The notes: generated by a model not told the origin, from the letters alone. A stretch of DNA of 64,000 nt from Cellulosilyticum lentocellum DSM 5427 (GCF_000178835.2 NC_015275.1:3245001-3309000); one strand, 5' to 3'; counted from the first letter of the stretch, positions 1-12,153 are shown. Made by a program: numbers and translations.

Positions 1-141
1 GCAGGAATAGAATATTTTAATAATAATCTTCCTATAGAAGTATTTTCTAATTCTTGTTGTCTATTCACCCTGTTTCCCCCTTGTCAATACTTATTACAAC
101 CTTATTAGTATATGATTATTTTTAAATTTTAGCAAGCTGCG

Positions 142-1899
142 CTAATTTGCAGGAATATCCAATTCTTTTATTAGATACTCTATTATCTCAGGCTCAGTTC
201 CCTCATAAACTATTTGTAACCTTCCCTTTTCAAAAAAGTATACTTTTTTCTTAGTACGACTCGTATTGCTCCCTAGTATCAATTCTTGCAATGATTGCTT
301 ACTTTTCTCTTGCTCCTCTATACTACTATATTCATAGACTGTTATATAATCCTCTCCTAAATATAATCTTACCCCTTCTGCTTCTATTCCTCCTTGCGCA
401 ATATGTGTATATCCCTTTAATGATAATGTTTCATTTAAATCATACACCAACTGTGTTAAGCTATAATCTTCATCATCAAGCGTTACTGGTGTTAATAGGT
501 GTGTTTCTGGATTATAAAATAAGTCTTGTGCTTTTTTTTGCTCATTTGAAATAAATTGTAGTTTTAAAAAGGCTTTACTAAACCAATCTGCTTTGACCTC
601 TAAATTGCTATTTAATTCTATAGGTGTCAGAAGTGATTTTCGTTTTAACTGTTCTTTTGCCCAACTCATTAATTCTGGAATAGCTTCATCATTTTTCATT
701 TCAACTTCTATATTACCCAGACTATAACATTCCTCATTTTCGATTGGTGCTACATAAGCATACTCCTGTTCTGATGTTACGCCATAACACCATACCATTT
801 CTCCGTCAGGTGATATAGAAAACTCCTTGATAGCTGTTGGCATCTCCCATTCTCCCCACTCTTTTATTTTCCCCTCTCGAATTATATATACCTTTCTTCC
901 ACCACCAAAAGTATTTTCTCTAAACCTTGTTATCCAAGTCGGCTCCTGTATAGATTGATTTCCCAGTATTTCCATTACATAAGTACATGCAAATTTAACT
1001 TGTTCATTGCTTGTCCTATTTTTGCAGATAGCTAACTCTATTAGCATTTCTTCTAATTCAGGTATACTATAAAATTCTAGTAAACGATATGCACTATAAT
1101 AATTGATATAGTCATTATTATATTTTAACCCTTCTACAAACAAACGATATCCATAATCCTTGATTAAATCTTCTCCCAAGTCCTCATCTATATAGGGCAT
1201 TTTATCTTCATTTGCCAATTGACCTACTGGGAAATTGAGTTTAAAAAACTGATCAACTTTTTCTCCTAGCTCTGTACTGTATGTATACTTTTGACCCATA
1301 TATTGTGTAACAGCTTCTTGTTTCAAAAAGCACTCACTATATTTCCTAAACTCTTCTAACGTTCGACTTGCTCTAATATCTTCTTGAAAGTAGCTATCTA
1401 AATCTCCCTTATAAATAAATCGCTCCACAAAATCATTTCCTATATAAGTCTTCATTGTAATTGCATTTAAGTCATTGCACAGACTCATTAATAGGGTACT
1501 ATTTAAAAGCATCATCTGCTCAACTTTGCTTCTATTTATCCCACTAGTATTCGATACCTTTTTATACTGTATTTGTATTCCATACTTTCCTGCCTCATTA
1601 GGCATAATAATCTGCTCTATCTCATTTCCTTCTGGTAAAATACTTATTAGTTCCTTCAACTCTTCTTCATCATTAATAGAGGTACCCTTATATTCAAATA
1701 ATGCTTCAATATCAATTATTAACTCTTGCTCTTCTTCTGGTAAAACTTCTATCATTTCTTGCTCCAAGTGTTCATCTTTTGATTCATACTTTGCTTCTAA
1801 ACGTGGAGTAATGATTATTACAATAAAAATCCCCAGTAAACAAAAAATAACAATGCATAAGCTGATCATACTTTCTTTTATACGCCCTAATTTTCGCAT
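142..1899 (-). CDS. membrane-anchored hypothetical protein
   Basis: A 585-residue protein that I do not recognise. It has a short basic N-terminus (MRKLGRIKES), then one hydrophobic segment at about residues 12-33, so it is probably anchored in the membrane with a large outside domain. The rest is acidic and soluble in character, with no motif I can name. It is the first gene on the minus strand, convergent with nothing visible at the window edge and divergent from the two-P-loop ATPase. A GGGGGAGGT-type ribosome binding site precedes the ATG. The reading frame is certain; the function is unknown. Confidence 0.75.
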   Translation of the reverse strand: MRKLGRIKESMISLCIVIFCLLGIFIVIIITPRLEAKYESKDEHLEQEMIEVLPEEEQELIIDIEALFEYKGTSINDEEELKELISILPEGNEIEQIIMPNEAGKYGIQIQYKKVSNTSGINRSKVEQMMLLNSTLLMSLCNDLNAITMKTYIGNDFVERFIYKGDLDSYFQEDIRASRTLEEFRKYSECFLKQEAVTQYMGQKYTYSTELGEKVDQFFKLNFPVGQLANEDKMPYIDEDLGEDLIKDYGYRLFVEGLKYNNDYINYYSAYRLLEFYSIPELEEMLIELAICKNRTSNEQVKFACTYVMEILGNQSIQEPTWITRFRENTFGGGRKVYIIREGKIKEWGEWEMPTAIKEFSISPDGEMVWCYGVTSEQEYAYVAPIENEECYSLGNIEVEMKNDEAIPELMSWAKEQLKRKSLLTPIELNSNLEVKADWFSKAFLKLQFISNEQKKAQDLFYNPETHLLTPVTLDDEDYSLTQLVYDLNETLSLKGYTHIAQGGIEAEGVRLYLGEDYITVYEYSSIEEQEKSKQSLQELILGSNTSRTKKKVYFFEKGRLQIVYEGTEPEIIEYLIKELDIPAN

Positions 1900-2178
1900 T
1901 ATAGACCTCCCCCTATTCTTTATTACATTATGGACCTAATCCCTTCATAAGTTTATAAGCACAGGTACCTTCTCAATCTATATTTATTTTATATATTTTC
2001 TCATTTCCTTGTTTCTGTTATATCTTACATCTAGAACTAGCTTATCTCTCATCTATTCAATTATAAATCAACCTAATAGTAATATGCTATACTATTTCAT
2101 ATTCTTTCCTCTTTCACAATGTCTCTTGCTTTATCATATGATAAGTATGACTCATTGTTTTTTAAGGAAGTGTTTTTA

Positions 2179-3279
2179 ATGACTATATTTTCAAAGCATT
2201 ATTTCGTATGTGCTAACTCTGCCAAAGGTTTTCAAAATTTTTTCCCTTCTAATTTAAAGAGTTTGAATAAAATATATATATTAAAGGGTGGTCCTGGTAC
2301 TGGTAAATCCTCTCTTATGAAAAAAATAGGTACTGCATTAGAAGAAAAAGAATACTCTGTTGAATATATTCATTGCTCCTCCGATCCAGATTCATTGGAT
2401 GGTCTTATCTGTAGAACGCTTAGTATAGGCATAGTAGATGGTACTTCTCCTCATGTAGTAGAACCTACTGCACCTGGTGCTATAGAAGAATATATTAATC
2501 TAGGCATAGCTTGGAATATTGAAGAATTAAGTAAGCACAAAAAAGAAATTCTTTATCTACAAGAAGAAATTGCTGCTTGTTATCCAAAAGCTTATGAGAA
2601 ATTTGCAGAAGCTCTTGCTATTCATGATGAATGGGAAAAAATTTATATCGATCATATGAACTTCAAAAAAGCCAATGTTTTAACTCAGGAAGTTATTAGT
2701 GAAATATTAGGCGCCACACAACTTTCTAAACGAAGTACAATTATGCATCGCTTCTTTGGTGGCTCCACTCCTAAAGGTGCCTTTGACTTTGTCCCAGATT
2801 TAATCGAACCTATGAAAAAGCGTTATTTTATCAAAGGACGCCCTGGCTCTGGCAAATCAACATTACTCAAAAAACTATTAGCTACGGCTCAACTTAGAGG
2901 TTTAGATGTAGAAGTCTATCATTGTGGCTTTGATCCTGATAGCTTAGATATGCTTATCATACCAGAGCTTGAAGTTTGTATATTTGACAGTACCTCACCT
3001 CATGAGTATTTTCCCAAAAGAGAAGATGATCATACTATTGATATGTATAAACAACTCATTTCTCCTGATACCGACCTTACTTATGAAAAAGAATTAGCTC
3101 ATATTTCTAAACGCTATAAATTTTGTGTAAAAGAGGGCCTCTCACATCTTACTTATGCTAAAATGCTACATGATGATCTGGAAAAGTATTATATTGATGC
3201 CACTGATTTTACAATACTAGATGATATTTATACTCACTTAATGAAACACATCACTTCTCGTATCCTACCTCTTAAATAA
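2179..3279 (+). CDS. duplicated P-loop ATPase (PRK06851-like)
   Basis: A 366-residue soluble protein built from two similar halves. Each half has a Walker A motif, GGPGTGKSS near residue 35 and GRPGSGKST near residue 220, followed about 30 residues later by a repeated signature HC..DPDSLD and D.TSPH. This is the layout of the PRK06851 family of uncharacterised clostridial and bacillar ATPases. The start at ATG 2179 is chosen over one 60 bases upstream because AAGGAAG lies eight bases before it. A strong hairpin terminator follows. The ATPase fold is well supported; the cellular role is not known to me. Confidence 0.8.
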   Translation: MTIFSKHYFVCANSAKGFQNFFPSNLKSLNKIYILKGGPGTGKSSLMKKIGTALEEKEYSVEYIHCSSDPDSLDGLICRTLSIGIVDGTSPHVVEPTAPGAIEEYINLGIAWNIEELSKHKKEILYLQEEIAACYPKAYEKFAEALAIHDEWEKIYIDHMNFKKANVLTQEVISEILGATQLSKRSTIMHRFFGGSTPKGAFDFVPDLIEPMKKRYFIKGRPGSGKSTLLKKLLATAQLRGLDVEVYHCGFDPDSLDMLIIPELEVCIFDSTSPHEYFPKREDDHTIDMYKQLISPDTDLTYEKELAHISKRYKFCVKEGLSHLTYAKMLHDDLEKYYIDATDFTILDDIYTHLMKHITSRILPLK

Positions 3280-3335
3280 CTTTCATAAATCATTAAATTT
3301 AAAACATCACGACGCGTTAAATGATGAGATACCTA

Positions 3336-3374
3336 ATAAATAAAAAGGGGCCTATATAGCCCCTTTTTATTTAT
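3336..3374. terminator. bidirectional Rho-independent terminator
   Basis: A perfect 16-bp stem (3336-3351 with 3359-3374) with a GGGGC/GCCCC core, a 7-base loop and A/T tracts on both sides. It serves the plus-strand ATPase and the minus-strand zinc-ribbon gene, which converge here. Confidence 0.9.
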
Positions 3375-3432
3375 GTTTATTTGATTTACTCTTCTTTAAT
3401 TCATTATTCTTTTAATTCATTACTCTCTCAAT

Positions 3433-3594
3433 TTATTGTTCTTTTGGTGATTCTTCTTGTATGTCTTCTTCCTTTAAAATACTTTTACTCGAAACTAATT
3501 TCTTACAATAATTACAAAAATAATTAGCAGCTCCACATGCAGCAATTAGTTCTAATTCCTTTTTACAAGTGGGACAATATGCCTTTTCCTTCAT
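3433..3594 (-). CDS. 53-residue zinc-ribbon protein, YfgJ-like
   Basis: A short gene beginning MKEKAYCPTCKKELELIA. It has two CxxC pairs, at residues 7/10 and 27/30, separated by an ACGAANYFCNYC stretch. The arrangement matches the C-terminal ribbon of the YfgJ/zinc-ribbons_6 family (E. coli YfgJ has CPDC...ACGAVDYFC), so it probably binds one zinc ion. A GGGAGGTGATT ribosome binding site sits just before the ATG. It lies between a shared terminator and fbp, with about 80 bases to fbp. The acidic tail (EEDIQEESPKEQ) is unlike YfgJ. The function of the family is unknown. Confidence 0.75.
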   Translation of the reverse strand: MKEKAYCPTCKKELELIAACGAANYFCNYCKKLVSSKSILKEEDIQEESPKEQ

Positions 3595-3675
3595 TTAATC
3601 ACCTCCCTATCACATCCTTGTTCTTTTTAATAAATATTACTTTATCAACAATGTCAATCTCCTTAACTAGTATTA

Positions 3676-5646
3676 CTAACTTTCTTTTGTTTTTAATAAA
3701 CCTAATTGATAATACTCTACAAGTGTTAGGAGTGCTTTAATTTGTCCATCAATATCTTTTCCGATATCTGTATCCTTCACTCGTTTACGGGTTGGTATGT
3801 ATTCTATCACATTCATAGAAGTTACCATATCCTTCTCAGAAGTAATTGCTTCTTCCACTCCTTCAAATGGTTCATGAGATGCAAGTTGTAGCCCAAATGA
3901 ATTATAAATTAAAGTATAGCCAGCTATACCTGTAATTTTTTGATAAGCCTTTGTGAATCCCCCATCTATAACAATAATTTTTCCTCCTGCTTTGATAGGT
4001 TTTTCCCCCTTCTTCACCTGTACCGGTACATGCCCATTAATAATGTGCCCTTCTTCACTATTAATACCAAACTCCATTAATAATCTCATTGCCATTTCCT
4101 CATCATCTAGGTACTCATAATAACTATTTTTAGGTTCCTTCCAAGTTTCCTCATTTTGTATGAAGTATCTCTCAAAGGTAGTCATTTTTTGCTTTCCAAA
4201 TACCGGAGAATTACTACCGCACCAAAGATACCACATTATATCCATACCTTTTTGTTTTGCTTCTTTATCTAATACATTAAAATATCCTTCTCTAACAATT
4301 GCTTCTAAACGCTCTAGATAGGCTTTACCAGAATAATATTTACCATCTAATTGTATCTGCTTAAATGTTCCTTCTTCTGTTAACAAAATGCATCCATGAT
4401 AAAGCAAGTTATTATTGTATACTTTGTACATACTCCCATTAGTAAACATAAATTGAATATGTTCTTGTAACTTACTACTTTGTAAAAAAGAACTTCTTAA
4501 TCTATCTATTACCTCTATTTCTTCTTTGGATAAGTCATATGGTGCTTTCGGATTAATCCCCTTAAAAACATCAGCATTTAACTGATGTGTCATTCCGTCA
4601 ATTGTAATGGTATATTCCTCATAATTAATTTTACCTAATAAATCTCTATTCTTCATTTCCTTATCAAAGCATTTCTCAATAAGTTGATGTTCTAGTTTAA
4701 ACTGAATAAAAGTAATAGCCATATGCATTAATGCGACTAATCTTACATCGTCTTGTTTTGTATCCCATTCATTATCTATAACCGGCATAAATAAACTATA
4801 ATCTTGGTCCTTATATTGGTCTAAAGCAAATGTGGCTAATGGCAATAAATTGATGCCATACCCATCTTCTAAAGTTTCTAAATTAGAATATTTACAGGCA
4901 TTTCTAATAATATTAGCAATACAGGCTCCGCTACCTGAAGCAGCTCCCATCCATAGTATATCATGATTTCCCCACTGAATATCTACAGAGTGATATTGCT
5001 GTAAAATATCCATCACCTTATCAGCACGAGGACCTCTATCAAAAATATCCCCTAAAACATGTAAATGTCCTATAGCTAGTCTTTGAATAAGATGGCAAAA
5101 AGCACACATGAAAGCTTCTGCTTTGTTTAAACTAATAATACGATCTACAATTTCATAGTAATACTGTTCCTTATTAGGGGTATCTACCTGTTCATTAAGT
5201 AGTTCTTCCATAATATATGCAAATTCTTTTGGTAATGCTTTTCTTACTTTTGATCGTGTATATTTAGAAGAAATCACTTTACATAGTCTGATAACTCTTA
5301 ATAAATTTATCCTATACCACTCATTCATTTCTTCTTCAATATCCGCAACTTGCTTCATCTTTTTCTCAGGATAATAGATTAAAATCGCAAAAGCTCTTCT
5401 CTCTTTATCTGACATTTCATTGATAAAAAGTTCATCTATTCTGGTCTTTAATACACCTGAAGCATTACGAAGTACATGAGAAAATGCCTCATACTCTCCA
5501 TGAATATCTGATACGAAATGTTCAGTGGCCTTAGGTAAATTTAATATTGCCTGTAAGTTTATCATCTCTGTAATGGCATGATCCATTGTTGGATATTGTT
5601 TTGCCAAAAATTTAAGTAGTTTCAAATTAATCTCTTCTGCTTCCAT
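3676..5646 (-). CDS. fbp: fructose-1,6-bisphosphatase, class III
   Basis: A 656-residue cytoplasmic enzyme of the Firmicutes class III type (FBPase_2), which hydrolyses fructose 1,6-bisphosphate to fructose 6-phosphate in gluconeogenesis. It carries metallophosphoesterase metal-binding signatures: HFVSDIHGEY at about 42-51, GDIFDRGP at about 198, and GNHDILW at about 221. The length fits the family (about 640-670). AGGGGATG precedes the ATG. It is followed on the same strand by the zinc-ribbon gene and preceded by ispF with a 27-base gap, so co-transcription with the HAD phosphatase and ispF is likely. Identification is confident. Confidence 0.96.
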   Translation of the reverse strand: MEAEEINLKLLKFLAKQYPTMDHAITEMINLQAILNLPKATEHFVSDIHGEYEAFSHVLRNASGVLKTRIDELFINEMSDKERRAFAILIYYPEKKMKQVADIEEEMNEWYRINLLRVIRLCKVISSKYTRSKVRKALPKEFAYIMEELLNEQVDTPNKEQYYYEIVDRIISLNKAEAFMCAFCHLIQRLAIGHLHVLGDIFDRGPRADKVMDILQQYHSVDIQWGNHDILWMGAASGSGACIANIIRNACKYSNLETLEDGYGINLLPLATFALDQYKDQDYSLFMPVIDNEWDTKQDDVRLVALMHMAITFIQFKLEHQLIEKCFDKEMKNRDLLGKINYEEYTITIDGMTHQLNADVFKGINPKAPYDLSKEEIEVIDRLRSSFLQSSKLQEHIQFMFTNGSMYKVYNNNLLYHGCILLTEEGTFKQIQLDGKYYSGKAYLERLEAIVREGYFNVLDKEAKQKGMDIMWYLWCGSNSPVFGKQKMTTFERYFIQNEETWKEPKNSYYEYLDDEEMAMRLLMEFGINSEEGHIINGHVPVQVKKGEKPIKAGGKIIVIDGGFTKAYQKITGIAGYTLIYNSFGLQLASHEPFEGVEEAITSEKDMVTSMNVIEYIPTRKRVKDTDIGKDIDGQIKALLTLVEYYQLGLLKTKES

Positions 5647-5673
5647 GTCATCCCCTACATTCTATTTTCTATT

Positions 5674-6153
5674 TTAATCCATTAGATCAACTAAAGTAAT
5701 TGCTTGGCTTGAAATACCTTTTTCTTCACCTGTAAAACCTAATTTCTCCTCTGTTGTTGCTTTAATATTGATTTGGCTTACTTGAATTTGTAAAACCTCA
5801 GCAACATTTTCTCTCATTTTCATAATATGAGGAGCCATCTTAGGTTGTTGGGCGATAATGGTTGCATCAATATTGTGAATGACTGCATTTTTTTCTTTTA
5901 AAAGCTGTCCAACATGTTGTAATAGTTCCATACTATTAATTCCTTTATACTTAGGATCTGTATCTGGAAAATGCTTTCCTATATCACCCTCACCTATAGC
6001 ACCAATAAGCGCATCCATAATGGCGTGAATGAGAACATCTGCATCTGAATGACCTAGCAAGCCTTTGTGATGTGGAATTTCTACTCCCCCTATAATAAGT
6101 TTTCTTTCTTCTACTAACTGATGAACATCATATCCCATACCAACTCTTAACAT
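5674..6153 (-). CDS. ispF: 2-C-methyl-D-erythritol 2,4-cyclodiphosphate synthase
   Basis: A 159-residue enzyme of the MEP isoprenoid pathway that cyclises CDP-methylerythritol 2-phosphate. Zinc ligands are visible in GYDVHQL (Asp8, His10) and in the [13 protein letters not shown] motif (His near 42). [15 protein letters not shown] near the C-terminus is the family signature. The length is typical for a stand-alone IspF. Its start overlaps the end of the upstream HAD gene by 7 bases, and the AAAGGAG site lies inside that gene, so the two are translationally coupled. No ispD is adjacent. Confidence 0.97.
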   Translation of the reverse strand: MLRVGMGYDVHQLVEERKLIIGGVEIPHHKGLLGHSDADVLIHAIMDALIGAIGEGDIGKHFPDTDPKYKGINSMELLQHVGQLLKEKNAVIHNIDATIIAQQPKMAPHIMKMRENVAEVLQIQVSQINIKATTEEKLGFTGEEKGISSQAITLVDLMD

Positions 6154-6992
6154 AATCCATTCTCCTTTTCTTTCATTTTTTCATAATGAAGTTGAATAAA
6201 TTTAGCTACACTATCATCATTATTATTTCCTATAACTGCTGTTGCATTTTCTTTTACTTCTTGCATCGCATTTCCCACAGCATAAGCTTCATCTGCTACT
6301 TTAAACATGCATAAATCATTTAGATTGTCTCCAAAACAAATGACATTCTCATATCCTCTTCTCTTCAACTTATTAATTGCATTGCCTTTGGTAGCTCTAT
6401 CACTATAGATTTCTAAAATATAACCTTCCTTGCTGTAGACATCTTTATACATAACTAAAGCAATCCCATCGATTTTTTTCACTCTTTCATAAATCATTTT
6501 AATTCTATCTTCTGTGTCTAAAAATACAAAATATGCAACTTTAGTATAATCTTTTAATATTTGTTGTGTAAAACATTTATATGGTGATTTAGCTCTTTCC
6601 TGATAAAAAGCTATTTTATACTCATTTTCTAACTGCTGATAATGTACTATTAATTCATTATTATCTATTGTATAAATAAAACTCGTTTCTATCAAATAAT
6701 CCAACTGCATTAATACTTGCTTTACAACCTGCTGTGAAATGAACTCTACCTCTAAATATCGATGATTCTTTAAATCGTACAAAACTGCTCCATTCATTAA
6801 AATAATAGGTTCCTGAATATCCAGTTCTTTTAAAATCACTTCTACTGTAGCAGGTGTCCTAGCTGTGGCAATAGAAAAATTACAGCCTTCCTTTTTTAGC
6901 TGGTTAAGTATATTTTTAGAAACATTAGACATTTCTTTGTTCTGACTCAATAATGTCCCATCTAAATCTGATATATATATTGTCTTTTTCAT
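6147..6992 (-). CDS. Cof-type HAD phosphatase
   Basis: A 281-residue HAD-superfamily hydrolase of the Cof/IIB subfamily. Motif I is SDLDGTLL at residues 8-15 (nucleophile Asp9), motif II is the SIATART region near 40, and motif IV is [12 protein letters not shown] near 219. Members dephosphorylate sugar phosphates, FMN-type or nucleotide substrates, and the substrate cannot be read from sequence. It overlaps ispF by 7 bases. GGAG precedes the ATG. Confidence 0.9.
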   Translation of the reverse strand: MKKTIYISDLDGTLLSQNKEMSNVSKNILNQLKKEGCNFSIATARTPATVEVILKELDIQEPIILMNGAVLYDLKNHRYLEVEFISQQVVKQVLMQLDYLIETSFIYTIDNNELIVHYQQLENEYKIAFYQERAKSPYKCFTQQILKDYTKVAYFVFLDTEDRIKMIYERVKKIDGIALVMYKDVYSKEGYILEIYSDRATKGNAINKLKRRGYENVICFGDNLNDLCMFKVADEAYAVGNAMQEVKENATAVIGNNNDDSVAKFIQLHYEKMKEKENGLC

Positions 6993-7040
6993 ACTATTAA
7001 TACTCCATTTTAATTATTATATATTTGCGTAATTTTTAAC

Positions 7041-7066
7041 AAAAAAAGAATCCCTTGGGATTCTTC
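7041..7066 (-). terminator. terminator of the YjfB-like gene
   Basis: AAGAATCCC / GGGATTCTT inverted repeat at 7047-7066, immediately after the stop codon, followed on the minus strand by a run of T. Confidence 0.8.
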
Positions 7067-7252
7067 TTATAAAGTCACATCAATATTACTACCAATATGT
7101 GGGTTAATGGATAACTCCATTTGTTTCATCATATTTGTTATTTGACTACCATTTTGTTCTACAAGCTCTTTTCCCATTTTCATAACTGCTACACTTACCT
7201 CTACACTTGTATTTTGCATAGCCATAGCCGTACTTAATTGTGCAATATCCAT
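7067..7252 (-). CDS. YjfB family putative motility protein
   Basis: A 61-residue protein starting MDIAQLSTAMAMQNTS and continuing with VSVAVMKMGKELVE. This is the pattern of the YjfB family (putative motility protein), small proteins often expressed with flagellar and chemotaxis genes in Firmicutes. GGGGTGA precedes the ATG and an own terminator follows, so it is monocistronic. No flagellar gene is adjacent, but fliB and a chemoreceptor lie near 56 kb. The biochemical role of the family is unknown. Confidence 0.8.
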   Translation of the reverse strand: MDIAQLSTAMAMQNTSVEVSVAVMKMGKELVEQNGSQITNMMKQMELSINPHIGSNIDVTL

Positions 7253-7544
7253 TTGTTCACCCCGCTTATGTTATATAATATATTCTATACTTAATTATGT
7301 CTATTGTCCATAGATGCGATTATATTATAGTGTTTAAATTTCCATTTAATTACATTTTTGCTTGTATATAGTCATGTTCTAGTGTATTATTAGATTAATA
7401 TATCTGAATAATCTGTATCAAATATTAATTTAACTTATCCTTTATTTCACAAATGCTACTGTTAGATTAACAATAATATTTCCCCAATATATTAAAACAC
7501 TCTCATTTGATTATATCTAATAACTTATTATCCATGTTTTTTAA
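7253..7544. other. AT-rich intergenic region
   Basis: About 290 bases without a gene. It must hold the promoter of the YjfB-like gene, but I see no clear -35/-10 pair and no RNA structure apart from the tRNA terminator beginning at 7545. Confidence 0.5.
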
Positions 7545-7577
7545 ATCAAAAAAGCACTTAGATTATATCTAAGTGCT
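7545..7577 (-). terminator. terminator of the second tRNA operon
   Basis: AGCACTTAGAT (7553-7563) pairs with ATCTAAGTGCT (7567-7577), followed on the minus strand by six T residues. It lies 5 bases after the tRNA-Met gene. Confidence 0.88.
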
Positions 7578-7581
7578 CTAA

Positions 7582-7655
7582 TAGCGGAAGAGGGATTTGA
7601 ACCCCCGACACCACGGGTATGAACCGTGTGCTCTAGCCAACTGAGCTATTCCGCC
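7582..7655 (-). tRNA. tRNA-Met (CAT), elongator type
   Basis: A 74-base cloverleaf with acceptor GGCGGAA/TTCCGCT (one G-T pair) and anticodon loop TTCATAC (CAT). The D-arm and acceptor resemble Bacillus elongator tRNA-Met rather than initiator. CCA is not encoded. Confidence 0.92.
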
Positions 7656-7662
7656 GTATAAA

Positions 7663-7735
7663 TGGTCGCTATAGGGCTCGAACCTATGACCCCCTGCTTG
7701 TAAGGCAGGTGCTCTCCCAGCTGAGCTAAGCGACC
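7663..7735 (-). tRNA. tRNA-Val (TAC)
   Basis: A 73-base cloverleaf with acceptor GGTCGCT/AGCGACC, discriminator A and anticodon loop CTTACAA. It is separated from tRNA-Met by 7 bases. CCA is not encoded. Confidence 0.95.
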
Positions 7736-7739
7736 AAAA

Positions 7740-7813
7740 CGACCCAGAAGGGACTCGAACCCTCGACCTCCGCCGTGACAGGGCGGCGTGCTAACCAACT
7801 GTACCACTGGGCC
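7740..7813 (-). tRNA. tRNA-Asp (GTC)
   Basis: A 74-base cloverleaf with acceptor GGCCCAG/CTGGGTC, discriminator G and anticodon loop CTGTCAC. It is present only in this cluster and absent from the copy next to the 23S gene. Confidence 0.95.
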
Positions 7814-7823
7814 TAACTTTAAA

Positions 7824-7896
7824 CAGGGGCAGCAGGACTTGAACCCACGACATTCGGTTTTGGAGACCGACGTTCTACCAACTGAACTATGCCCCT
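7824..7896 (-). tRNA. tRNA-Trp (CCA)
   Basis: A 73-base cloverleaf with acceptor AGGGGCA/TGCCCCT, discriminator G and anticodon loop TCTCCAA. It closely matches Firmicute tRNA-Trp. Confidence 0.95.
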
Positions 7897-7916
7897 ATAT
7901 TATTTCCAAAGGAAAA

Positions 7917-7988
7917 CTCCCCGAGTAGGGTTCGAACCTACGACCCTCCGGTTAACAGCCGGATGCTCTGCCGCTGAGCTATCGAGGA
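7917..7988 (-). tRNA. tRNA-Asn (GTT)
   Basis: A 72-base cloverleaf with acceptor TCCTCGA/TCGGGGA, discriminator G and anticodon loop CTGTTAA. It is the first tRNA of this operon, a few bases after the likely transcription start. Confidence 0.95.
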
Positions 7989-7998
7989 ATACTTCGTT

Positions 7999-8027
7999 AG
8001 TATACCAAACCCACTGACTCATGTCAA
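7999..8027 (-). promoter_or_regulatory. promoter of the second tRNA operon
   Basis: On the minus strand a consensus -35 TTGACA (8022-8027), 17-base spacer and -10 TATACT (7999-8004). Transcription would start close to 7992, just before tRNA-Asn. It is the expected strong vegetative promoter of a stable-RNA operon. Confidence 0.9.
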
Positions 8028-8137
8028 CACTTTTTGCTAAGTTTTTACTATTTTTTGTAACTATTTTTGTACTTAAATCTATTTTTATCAACTCATATCT
8101 ACATACAATTTAACATATAATTATAGGAGGTCCTCTT

Positions 8138-8587
8138 ATGTCTAACCTCATTGTTATGACAAGAACCAGTAAGTCTCAAACATTACTCATGCATAAAGAA
8201 TATATTTGTCCTCTTCCACTAAATATTATAGAAGAAATAGCTTTAATTGAGAAAAGTGAATGGCATCAATTTTGTTTTGCTCCTTACTATGGTTTAGGTA
8301 AATTTATTGCCTCTCATCTAGATATCTACCACAACCTAAAACCCTATATATCTTTTGAAACCAAGGCCTTTGATTTTACTTATCAATATGTATCTGACTG
8401 CTCTACACCTCTTTACTCTGTATACACCTTCAATGATACTAATCTTTCTGAGTCTGAATATCATACCCTTTGTTACCAACAATATTATTTAGAACAATGG
8501 ACTATGTTTAACTTGAGAACGGAAGAAGTATTCGTATTCTTTGAATATGAACATTTCCCTTCAGAGTATTACTGTAACGGAAGTTAA
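8138..8587 (+). CDS. hypothetical protein between tRNA clusters
   Basis: A 149-residue protein that I do not recognise. It is rich in aromatic residues (many Tyr and Phe) and has several scattered Cys, but no signal peptide, membrane segment or nameable motif. AGGAGG lies eight bases before the ATG, so the gene is probably real. It sits alone on the plus strand between two minus-strand tRNA clusters, suggesting it was caught in, or inserted during, the duplication of the tRNA block. A strong hairpin follows. Confidence 0.65.
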   Translation: MSNLIVMTRTSKSQTLLMHKEYICPLPLNIIEEIALIEKSEWHQFCFAPYYGLGKFIASHLDIYHNLKPYISFETKAFDFTYQYVSDCSTPLYSVYTFNDTNLSESEYHTLCYQQYYLEQWTMFNLRTEEVFVFFEYEHFPSEYYCNGS

Positions 8588-8627
8588 ATCATTTTATTAT
8601 CTAGATATATACTAAAACTAGATAGTA

Positions 8628-8674
8628 CTAATAAAAAATCACCTATGTATTTTACATAGGTGATTTTTTATTAG
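8628..8674. terminator. bidirectional terminator, 22-bp perfect stem
   Basis: Arms 8628-8649 and 8653-8674 pair without mismatch around a 3-base loop, with A-runs and T-runs at both ends. It ends both the plus-strand gene and the minus-strand 23S-tRNA transcript. Confidence 0.9.
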
Positions 8675-8748
8675 TAGCGGAAGAGGGATTTGAACCCCCG
8701 ACACCACGGGTATGAACCGTGTGCTCTAGCCAACTGAGCTATTCCGCC
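8675..8748 (-). tRNA. tRNA-Met (CAT), second copy
   Basis: Same sequence as the copy at 7582-7655, including the adjoining spacer that differs by a base. It is the last tRNA of the 23S transcript. Confidence 0.92.
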
Positions 8749-8755
8749 ATATAAA

Positions 8756-8828
8756 TGGTCGCTATAGGGCTCGAACCTATGACCCCCTGCTTGTAAGGCA
8801 GGTGCTCTCCCAGCTGAGCTAAGCGACC
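8756..8828 (-). tRNA. tRNA-Val (TAC), second copy
   Basis: Same sequence as the copy at 7663-7735, anticodon TAC. Confidence 0.95.
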
Positions 8829-8837
8829 ATATTTTAA

Positions 8838-8910
8838 CAGGGGCAGCAGGACTTGAACCCACGACATTCGGTTTTGGAGACCGACGTTCTACCAACTGAA
8901 CTATGCCCCT
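8838..8910 (-). tRNA. tRNA-Trp (CCA), second copy
   Basis: Same sequence as the copy at 7824-7896. The tRNA-Asp present between Val and Trp in the other cluster is missing here. Confidence 0.95.
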
Positions 8911-8928
8911 ATACTTTCCTAAAGGAAA

Positions 8929-9000
8929 CTCCCCGAGTAGGGTTCGAACCTACGACCCTCCGGTTAACAGCCGGATGCTCTGCCGCTGAGCTATCGAGGA
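8929..9000 (-). tRNA. tRNA-Asn (GTT), second copy
   Basis: Same sequence as the copy at 7917-7988. It lies 63 bases downstream of the 23S 3' end, in the place where a 5S gene would normally be found. Confidence 0.95.
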
Positions 9001-9016
9001 ATATAAAAGTATATTA

Positions 9017-9039
9017 TACTTTCAAAACTAAATACAATC
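9017..9039 (-). repeat. 3' arm of the pre-23S processing stem
   Basis: This 23-base segment is complementary to 12154-12176 with one mismatch. In the transcript the two arms bracket the 23S sequence and would form the long helix cut by RNase III-type enzymes. Confidence 0.8.
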
Positions 9040-9063
9040 TTTTCATTTAACCTTCATTATCTA

Positions 9064-11966
<2,903 letters not shown>

Positions 11967-12153
11967 TATAATGATTAACTTTCGTTAATCGGTCGTTTGT
12001 GCCTTGTTAATCAACTTTCGTTGAATACAAAGAATATTTATTATCGGTTAAATTGTAGATTTTACACCCTGACAAACATTTTTGCATTATACAATGCGTG
12101 TACATTTATCGTTAGGCGCAAGTTATATTGCTATAACTTACAAATCTATAATT

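Noticed and set aside
9001-9063. 5S rRNA gene after the 23S gene
   Set aside because: The gap is only 63 bases and none of the 5S core sequence is present there or elsewhere between 7.3 and 12.3 kb.
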